A stretch of 19,820 nucleotides of DNA from SFLA01 sp045533895 (GTDB taxonomy: Bacteria > Bacillota > Clostridia > Oscillospirales > CAG-382): contig JAZSIT010000166.1 in the NCBI GenBank assembly GCA_045533895.1, forward strand, positions 1 to 19,820, read 5' to 3'. Positions within the stretch are counted from its first letter, which is position 1; each line of letters begins with the position of its first letter. A program made the position numbers and the translations under genes. Below the pieces are notes generated by a model. The model was not told the DNA's origin and did not search any database. It saw only the letters and a program-made list of their open reading frames with translations. This document shows positions 14,611 through 19,820 of this stretch, in pieces.

Positions 14611-15327
14611 ATGTCAGGACATTCCAAGTGGAAAAATATAATGCACAAAAAAGAAAAGACCGACTCTGCCAGAGCCAAGGTCTTTACAAAGATCGGTAAG
14701 GAAATGACCATCGCAGTGCGCGAGGGCGGTCCTGACCCTACATCCAACAGCAAGCTGAGAGATCTTATTGCTAAAGCGAAATCTCTTAACGTGCCTAACG
14801 ATAATATTGACAGAGTTATTAAAAAGGCTTCCGGCGCAGACGCTGTTGAATACGAAGAGATAGTTTACGAGGGCTACGGCCCCGGCGGAGTTGCAGTTAT
14901 AGTTGAAGCTGCTACCGATTCCAGAAACCGTACCGCCGCTGACGTGAGACATTATTTTGATAAGTTCGGCGGAAATCTGGGCACTACCGGATGCGTATCC
15001 TTTATGTTCTCCTCCAAGGGTGTTATTTATATCCCCTCCGAGGATCTTGACGAGGATAAGGCGATGGAGGACGCACTTGAATGCGGCGCAGAGGATTTTG
15101 TACCCGAGGAAGAGATGTTTGAGGTTTATACCGACCCTGCAGACCTTCGCTCTGTAGCAGATGCACTTACCGAAAAGGGATATAAATACGAATCCGCAGA
15201 GATTGAAAAGATTCCCGCAAACTACGTTACACTTACAGACGAGGAGCATCTTGTTAAAATGCAAAAGCTCCTTGACGCGCTGGATGATAATGATGATGTG
15301 ACGCAAGTTTGGCACAACTGGGAATAA
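14611..15327 (+). CDS. yebC: YebC/PmpR family translation-associated protein
   Basis: 238 residues, standard for the family. The start MSGHSKWKNIMHKKEKTDS is the hallmark N-terminus, followed by ARAKVFTKIGKEM and the TACO1/YebC core with YEGYGPGGVAVIVEAATDS (about 91-109), NRTAADVRHYFDKFGGNLG and SFMFSSKGV. YebC proteins have been described as transcriptional regulators, and more recently as ribosome-associated factors that help with difficult sequences such as proline runs; which applies here is not visible. AGAGGAG lies 9 nt before the ATG inside the end of argS, and the two genes are 3 nt apart, so they are co-transcribed. Linkage to a tRNA synthetase fits a translation role. Two terminators follow. 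Confidence 0.97.
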   Translation: MSGHSKWKNIMHKKEKTDSARAKVFTKIGKEMTIAVREGGPDPTSNSKLRDLIAKAKSLNVPNDNIDRVIKKASGADAVEYEEIVYEGYGPGGVAVIVEAATDSRNRTAADVRHYFDKFGGNLGTTGCVSFMFSSKGVIYIPSEDLDEDKAMEDALECGAEDFVPEEEMFEVYTDPADLRSVADALTEKGYKYESAEIEKIPANYVTLTDEEHLVKMQKLLDALDDNDDVTQVWHNWE

Positions 15328-15386
15328 TCTCGGGCGTGTATCTTGGGTCAGACCAAAAACGCAAAAGAATAATACCGTAATAACAA

Positions 15387-15430
15387 AATGCGAGAGGTTT
15401 AATATAATCTCTCGCATTGTTGTTTTTTGT
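15387..15430 (+). terminator. intrinsic terminator after yebC
   Basis: Perfect 10-bp stem AATGCGAGAG (15387-15396) / CTCTCGCATT (15409-15418), extended inwards by a G-U and two A-U pairs, followed by GTTGTTTTTTG. It lies 60 nt after the yebC stop. Confidence 0.92.
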
Positions 15431-15435
15431 TTGGT

Positions 15436-15470
15436 AGGAATTTGTAAAAACAAATTCCTTTTTATTTTGC
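15436..15470 (+). terminator. second terminator-like hairpin after yebC
   Basis: Perfect 10-bp stem AGGAATTTGT (15436-15445) / ACAAATTCCT (15450-15459) with an AAAA loop, followed by TTTTTATTTT. The stem is AT-rich, so it is weaker than the first, but it would back it up. Confidence 0.75.
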
Positions 15471-15622
15471 GTTTTTTCGCGTTTTTACTTCGCTAGCCGT
15501 AGATTACTACGGCACGCTCGTAAAATCCGCGCTCTGACCTCAACCTACCCGCCCTCGCTTCGCTGACGGGAGTTTTGTTTGAGCTGATTTGTAGTTTTTG
15601 GTCTGCTGACCAAAAATTTCCA

Positions 15623-16942
15623 TCATTCCTCTTTCCTCGTTTCTCGTTCCTCATTACTCTGTTGTTTTGGCTTTTTCTTTTTATGGTAATAAGGCTTCTT
15701 TTTCTTGGGAGTCGGTTGTTTATCAGGCTCCGGCTCGGGAGCAGGTGACGGTATAGGCGGCTGTTTAGCCTTTGGCTTTGGCGCTTGCTTGGGCAATTCC
15801 TCGGAAGCATCGGCTTGCTGAGGGGTATCTTTTACCTGCTCTGCAAGAAGCTTATATATAGTTGCGGCGATGGGAACGCCCAACAGCATACCTGCAACGC
15901 CCATTACTCCTCCGCCGATGATAACGGCGGCAAGCACCCATATACCGGGCAGACCCAGCGATGAGCCAACTACTTTGGGGTAGATAAGATTACCCTCAAG
16001 CTGTTGGAGTATAAGCAGGAAAACAAGGAAAATAAGTGCTTTTACAGGAGATACGGTAAGTATCATAAAAGCGCCGATCGCCGCGCCGATATAGGCGCCC
16101 GCAACGGGAATGAGTGCTGTAAAGGCGACCAGCGCGCCTATCATGGTAGCATAAGGAAGCTGAAGCGCCCACATGCCCAAAGCGCACAGCACGCCCAATA
16201 TAACCGCCTCGGTACACTGACCGACAATATATTTACGGAAGCAATCGTTTACCACAGACGTTACGTGGAGAATACGGTTGCGCCACACCTCTTTAACAAA
16301 TCTGTTAAGCAGGCGGGTAAGCTGGCTTCCTATACGTTCCTTGCCCGAAAGGAGATAAACGGCAAATATTATGCTTATAAATCCGGTAACAATACCCGAA
16401 AACAGTGACGTTACGGTGGAAATTACCACATCCATAACACTACCCAAGCCCGAAGTGACCGCTTTGAAAATATCGCCGATACGGGATTTCCAGTCTATAT
16501 TTGCAAGTTGAGACAGATATTCATCGGAAAGGAGGTTGTGTTTATCCAAAAATTCTATGATTATACGGAAATATTCGGGGGTTTTTGCCACCAGCAGGTC
16601 AACAAGCAGTTTAACGCAGGAAACAAGCTGGGGTATGACCAACGCCACCACCGCGCCGATAACCGCAACCAAGGTGATAAACGCCGCCGTCATACAAAGG
16701 GGACGGCGTATACGGCGGACAAACTTCTTTTCCGAGCGGGGGAAAAACCATTTTTCGTACCTGCTCATAAGAATATTTACCAAAAAGGCAATGACACCGC
16801 CTATGATAAGAGGGGATGCCGCGCCTATAGCCGTACCGACAAAGCGGGAGAATCCGCTCCAATACGCTATTGCCAGATAAAGCAAAAACACGCTTATACC
16901 TACGCGGAAGCATGTTTTCCATTCTATTTTTATATTTTTCAT
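15623..16942 (-). CDS. AI-2E family (UPF0118) membrane transporter with charged C-terminal tail
   Basis: 439 residues. Membrane segments lie at about 13-30, 40-58, 83-105, 170-199, 240-262, 266-296, 298-315 and 332-365, matching the AI-2E/TqsA/YtvI family. Family landmarks: the periplasmic-side helical region at 120-165 after helix 3, PYATMIGALVAFTALIPVAG (263-282), then GNLIYPKVVGSSLGLPG and GVMGVAGMLLGVPIA. Members export autoinducer-2 or act as Na+/Li+-H+ antiporters or general permeases; the substrate here is open. After the last helix the protein carries about 70 extra residues very rich in Pro, Lys and Glu (from about 372), probably cytoplasmic and disordered, which the basic family lacks. 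AAAGGGG lies about 10 nt before the ATG. It has its own promoter and is divergent from the beta-helix lipoprotein. Confidence 0.9.
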   Translation of the reverse strand: MKNIKIEWKTCFRVGISVFLLYLAIAYWSGFSRFVGTAIGAASPLIIGGVIAFLVNILMSRYEKWFFPRSEKKFVRRIRRPLCMTAAFITLVAVIGAVVALVIPQLVSCVKLLVDLLVAKTPEYFRIIIEFLDKHNLLSDEYLSQLANIDWKSRIGDIFKAVTSGLGSVMDVVISTVTSLFSGIVTGFISIIFAVYLLSGKERIGSQLTRLLNRFVKEVWRNRILHVTSVVNDCFRKYIVGQCTEAVILGVLCALGMWALQLPYATMIGALVAFTALIPVAGAYIGAAIGAFMILTVSPVKALIFLVFLLILQQLEGNLIYPKVVGSSLGLPGIWVLAAVIIGGGVMGVAGMLLGVPIAATIYKLLAEQVKDTPQQADASEELPKQAPKPKAKQPPIPSPAPEPEPDKQPTPKKKKPYYHKKKKPKQQSNEERETRKEE

Positions 16943-16977
16943 AAGGCTGTGCCCCTTTATTTTGGAATTACAGAGTG

Positions 16978-17006
16978 ATTATAATACTTTTTTGCACGTT
17001 TTACAA
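16978..17006 (-). promoter_or_regulatory. promoter of the AI-2E family gene
   Basis: On the minus strand TTGTAA (17001-17006) and TATAAT (16978-16983) are 17 bp apart, 36 bp before the start codon. Its -35 box is 19 bp from that of the divergent promoter, so one regulator could act on both. Confidence 0.7.
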
Positions 17007-17025
17007 TAAGATTTTCAAAAAACCG

Positions 17026-17055
17026 TTGACCTGACATAGTGTAAGCGTATATAAT
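17026..17055 (+). promoter_or_regulatory. sigma-A promoter of the beta-helix lipoprotein gene
   Basis: TTGACC (17026-17031) and TATAAT (17050-17055) are 18 bp apart, 29 bp before the start codon. Confidence 0.82.
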
Positions 17056-17084
17056 AAACACATTAAAAATCCAAGGAGACGCAA

Positions 17085-19505
17085 ATGAAAAGATATTCCG
17101 CCTTAATTTTATGTTTACTTCTGTTACTTCCCTGCCTTGCCGCCTGCAAAACAGACAAGGCAGCTGTTGATATTCCCCAGCGAATATTCCTTTATGATGG
17201 AAAGAAACTGTATACCCAGCTGTACTCTATGTATATGGCAGAGGACAAGGAGAATATCCCTGCAGAAGCAACCCGTATTGCCGAGAGTATGAAGGGCTGT
17301 GAATACTACGGCGAAAATATAGGCGGTGCGGAATATGAAGGAAAGATATACGAAAGCGGAGATTATATTGCCGACAGCGACGACGCATTCAAAGCGGCGG
17401 TGAAAAAAGCCAAGGCGGGCGAAGTAATATTCATTCCCTCCGGCGTTACTATTGACCTTTCCGACCTCGCTGATACGGAAACCTTTACCGCAAAGCTTAA
17501 CGAGGGCGTAACAGTCGCCTCCGACAGAGGTATAAACGAGGGCGGCACCCTTAAATTCTCTCATCCCGCAGGTACTTTGTTGGTTTGCAAAAACGACTGC
17601 GTGATTACCGGACTTAATCTGTGCGGTGTGATTTCCCCTTCCGGAGTAAACGACCCCTACAAAAAGGACAACGGTATTCGTATTGACGGTACAAACATAA
17701 CCGTTTCCAACTGCGAGATAGCAGCCTTCAGTAAAAGCGGTATTACCGTATTCCCCGACGGTCAGGGAGTGGTGACCGATTGCTTTATTCACCACTGCGC
17801 AAACGGTATTGCCGACAGAAAAAACGGACTTACCCTTGAAAACAACGCCTTTTTTGAAAACGGAGTAAACTATAAAAACGACTCAGAGGACGATACCCCT
17901 CTCCCCAAAAGCAATGGGATACTCACCGCTTCCGAAAAGACGGAATCCTTGATAAAAACCGTTTATCCCGATATTACGTCGGCCGTTTTCCCCGCAGACA
18001 GCTTTGAGGTGTACAAAATGCTGCTCGGTATTGCCGAGGGAAATACCGATAAGATTATAGACGCACTTGCGTACCATTCGGGAACAACAAATTACTATTA
18101 TTATAAAGATTCTCTTTCCATTACCAAAGACGGGGTGCAGTACGGCATGCGGGATGACGGAACTCCCCTGGGCGGTGGAAAAGGATATGAAAATATTATT
18201 ACCGACGGCGATTATACCGTAACAGACACTGCGTCTTTAGTGTCCGCCTTGCGCGAAGCAAAGGCAGGCGAAACAATATACATACCCGAGGACTGCAAAA
18301 TTTCTGTTACCGGACTGGCACTCACCGTGCCTGAAGGAGTAACGATTGCGTCCAACCGTGGTTACGTGCACGAAGACGGCAGTGTGTCCACAGGCGGTAT
18401 GCTGTATACTACATCAAGGCAAAAGGAAGCCATAATTCTTTCCGAAGGTGCTGTGTTTACCGGAATAACCTTTGCAGGTGCAGACACGGAAAGACACATG
18501 ACACACCTTAACAGAGGTCTTAACGAGGCGGGCACTTCTTATACGGATTATTATTATTCGCTTATATTGTCCCGAGGAATAGTTATACGCGGAAACAACG
18601 CGGAGGTTAGCAACTGCGAAATATCCGGATTTTCCGAGGCAGGCGTGCTGGTGGAGGGACAGCAAGGCGTAAAAGTACACCACAACTATATCCACCACAA
18701 CCAGCGAAACGGATTTGGTTACGGCGTTACCCTTTACAGACAAGCAGAGGTTGAGATATATCGCAATATGTTTAACTTTGACCGCCACGCTATCGCCGCA
18801 GACGGTTCGGCGGGGTCGTCCTATTCCGCCCATGATAATATCCACATGGGCACGGCGATATACCATATATTCGATGCCCACGGCGGTTCCGACAGAGGTG
18901 ACGGAACGGACACCGCCTGCGACAAGGTGGAGATGATGAACAACGTGTTCCTTTCCGATAAGCTCCCCTACAAAAAGCGCGGAACACCTACCGAGCATTC
19001 ACTGTTTACCAAGAATATTGTTATATATCCCGAAAGCTCATATCAATACCGTTTCCTTTACGGCAACAACTTTATTTGCGAGGACAATATTTTCGGTATT
19101 GCCCAGCCGGACAAGAAGGAGTATTCCTTTGAGGGCGGCACGTCTTACCCCCTCCCCACCGATGACGTGAAGATATACAAGGATATGGAATATATTGATT
19201 CAAAGACTCACGCTCTGAGATATGCGTATATTCTTGTTTTCACTCCCGCAGATGATGGATATTATATTTCCGAATACGGTAACAACCTTGATGACGGAAG
19301 TATTCGTAATTGGAACGAAAAAGTATATGTTCCCGAGGGCGGTTTTGTTGTAACCTTCAAAAGCGAAAACGGGTCTTGGCGCAGATTGTACGATGCCATT
19401 TCCGCCCGCCACGGTGTAATATATAACACCACCTTAATGCTTGACGGAGATTTTATTGCCAAATACGACGGCGAACTTTTAAGAGTAACCGCAAGCAAGA
19501 AATAG
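17085..19505 (+). CDS. surface lipoprotein with two right-handed parallel beta-helix modules
   Basis: 806 residues. Signal peptide MKRYSALILCLLLLLPCLAAC, lipobox LAAC with C21, so it is anchored outside the cell. Two related modules follow. Module 1 (about 95-260) starts AFKAAVKKAKAGEVIFIP and ends with beta-helix coils of the form ITVSNCEIAAFSKSGITV. Module 2 (about 378-620) starts LVSALREAKAGETIYIP, contains GVTIASNRGYVHEDG and coils VSNCEISGFSEAGVLV, VHHNYIHHNQRNGFGYGVTL and IYRNMFNFDRHAIA. Asn ladders and His pairs (VHHNYIHHN) resemble polysaccharide-lyase/pectate-lyase-like helices, so a glycan-cleaving or glycan-binding role is likely, but I cannot assign catalytic residues. A mostly helical insert (about 280-350) separates the modules, and a beta-rich domain of about 100 residues ends the protein. 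AAGGAG is 6 nt before the ATG. Single-gene transcript, closed by a terminator. Confidence 0.85.
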   Translation: MKRYSALILCLLLLLPCLAACKTDKAAVDIPQRIFLYDGKKLYTQLYSMYMAEDKENIPAEATRIAESMKGCEYYGENIGGAEYEGKIYESGDYIADSDDAFKAAVKKAKAGEVIFIPSGVTIDLSDLADTETFTAKLNEGVTVASDRGINEGGTLKFSHPAGTLLVCKNDCVITGLNLCGVISPSGVNDPYKKDNGIRIDGTNITVSNCEIAAFSKSGITVFPDGQGVVTDCFIHHCANGIADRKNGLTLENNAFFENGVNYKNDSEDDTPLPKSNGILTASEKTESLIKTVYPDITSAVFPADSFEVYKMLLGIAEGNTDKIIDALAYHSGTTNYYYYKDSLSITKDGVQYGMRDDGTPLGGGKGYENIITDGDYTVTDTASLVSALREAKAGETIYIPEDCKISVTGLALTVPEGVTIASNRGYVHEDGSVSTGGMLYTTSRQKEAIILSEGAVFTGITFAGADTERHMTHLNRGLNEAGTSYTDYYYSLILSRGIVIRGNNAEVSNCEISGFSEAGVLVEGQQGVKVHHNYIHHNQRNGFGYGVTLYRQAEVEIYRNMFNFDRHAIAADGSAGSSYSAHDNIHMGTAIYHIFDAHGGSDRGDGTDTACDKVEMMNNVFLSDKLPYKKRGTPTEHSLFTKNIVIYPESSYQYRFLYGNNFICEDNIFGIAQPDKKEYSFEGGTSYPLPTDDVKIYKDMEYIDSKTHALRYAYILVFTPADDGYYISEYGNNLDDGSIRNWNEKVYVPEGGFVVTFKSENGSWRRLYDAISARHGVIYNTTLMLDGDFIAKYDGELLRVTASKK

Positions 19506-19513
19506 ATAAAAGC

Positions 19514-19541
19514 AAAACCCGCGTTGTGCGGGTTTTTGTTT
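19514..19541. terminator. intrinsic terminator between convergent genes
   Basis: Perfect 9-bp stem AAAACCCGC (19514-19522) / GCGGGTTTT (19528-19536) with a GTTGT loop, followed by a T-rich run on the plus strand. On the minus strand the tail TTTTGCTTTT follows the stem, so it can also end the partial gene at the right edge. Confidence 0.9.
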
Positions 19542-19547
19542 CTTGGT

Positions 19548-19820
19548 TTATGATTCTACCGTTCCATCAATTTTGACGTTAAGATAGCACGCCGCTTCAA
19601 TTGCAGGAAGGGATACACCGTTATAGGTTCCTCTGAAGGGATATGAAACGGTAACGGCGTACGCATGGGTATCGTAATTAAGGTCAAGCTCTTTTTCAAT
19701 GGTAGCAAGATAAGTGTACTGGCGCTGGGAGACATCCTCAAGATTTACGGCATCTGCACCGAAATTATAGGTTTCATCGTTAATGACCAGCTTACAGTCG
19801 CCGTAACGGGCGCCTACGCT
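19548..19820 (-). CDS. C-terminal 90 residues of an unrecognised protein (5' part beyond window)
   Basis: The minus strand is open from the window edge to a TAA at 19548-19550, coding 90 residues that begin SVGARYGDCKLVINDE and end CYLNVKIDGTVES. It is placed convergent to the beta-helix lipoprotein and shares its terminator, and its codon use matches the neighbours, so it is very probably the 3' end of a real gene. The sequence is beta-rich with alternating hydrophobic and polar residues (YAVTVSYPFRGTYNG), consistent with an extracellular or beta-sandwich domain. No family is recognised. Confidence 0.75.
   Translation of the reverse strand, partial: SVGARYGDCKLVINDETYNFGADAVNLEDVSQRQYTYLATIEKELDLNYDTHAYAVTVSYPFRGTYNGVSLPAIEAACYLNVKIDGTVES

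Larger units (their letters stand above)
15349..15616. repeat. hairpin-rich intergenic element with terminal inverted repeat
   Basis: The 12-bp sequence CAGACCAAAAAC (15349-15360) recurs inverted as GTTTTTGGTCTG (15594-15605), framing about 257 bp. Inside are the two yebC terminators and an imperfect palindrome at 15483-15525 whose centre, GCCGTAG-ATTA-CTACGGC (15496-15513), is perfect and whose outer arms TTTTAC/GTAAAA also pair. The right edge forms its own hairpin, TTTTTGGTC-TGCT-GACCAAAAA (15595-15616). CTTCGCT occurs twice (15488-15494, 15558-15564), each next to a hairpin. This resembles a REP/MITE-like repeat. No transposase or target-site duplication is seen. Confidence 0.45.

Noticed and set aside
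15595..15616. Hairpin after the AI-2E gene as its terminator
   Set aside because: The stem is preceded by T and followed by A on both strands, the reverse of an intrinsic terminator, so no U-tract would follow. No convincing terminator for this gene was found.

Overview
The window looks like chromosomal DNA from an uncultured, probably gut-associated, low-to-moderate GC Firmicute of the class Clostridia. The reasons are AAGGAG-type ribosome binding sites before nearly every gene, good sigma-A type promoters (TTGACA/TATAAT with 16-18 bp spacing), Gram-positive lipoprotein signals, a dockerin-bearing secreted protein and the identity of the housekeeping genes. I see no tRNA, rRNA, CRISPR array, transposase, integrase or phage gene. 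Genes are tightly packed and mostly end in clear intrinsic terminators.

Left part (1-8071). A minus-strand operon runs marR-type regulator, small zinc-ribbon membrane protein, then an ABC exporter cut off by the left edge. Divergent from it are an M32 metallocarboxypeptidase and a lipoprotein, ended by a two-way terminator. On the minus strand follow an XRE regulator with a membrane tail plus a His/Asp-rich lipoprotein. Next is a tight three-gene operon: GT8 glycosyltransferase, PlsC-like acyltransferase and a small membrane protein resembling the CrtO acyltransferase family. The last set looks like a pathway for a glycosylated, acylated lipid.

Middle (8072-12915). One 1434-residue secreted protein on the minus strand is a mosaic of duplicated modules: two near-identical discoidin-like domains, a third discoidin domain, two OB-like domains, three copies of a weaker module, and a C-terminal dockerin. 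Its mRNA leader contains an imperfect hairpin of about 100 nt. Its codon use leaves the opposite strand open for over 4 kb, which I read as a codon-bias effect and not a gene.

Right part (12916-19820). argS and yebC form a housekeeping operon, followed by two stacked terminators and a hairpin-rich spacer resembling a dispersed repeat. Then come an AI-2E family membrane protein (minus) and, divergent from it, an 806-residue lipoprotein with two parallel beta-helix modules. The window ends inside an unrecognised minus-strand gene.

I found no clearly new defence or mobile system. The best candidates for something undescribed are the glycosyl/acyl-transferase operon, the structured leader of the dockerin gene, and the third, weak repeat family inside the dockerin protein.
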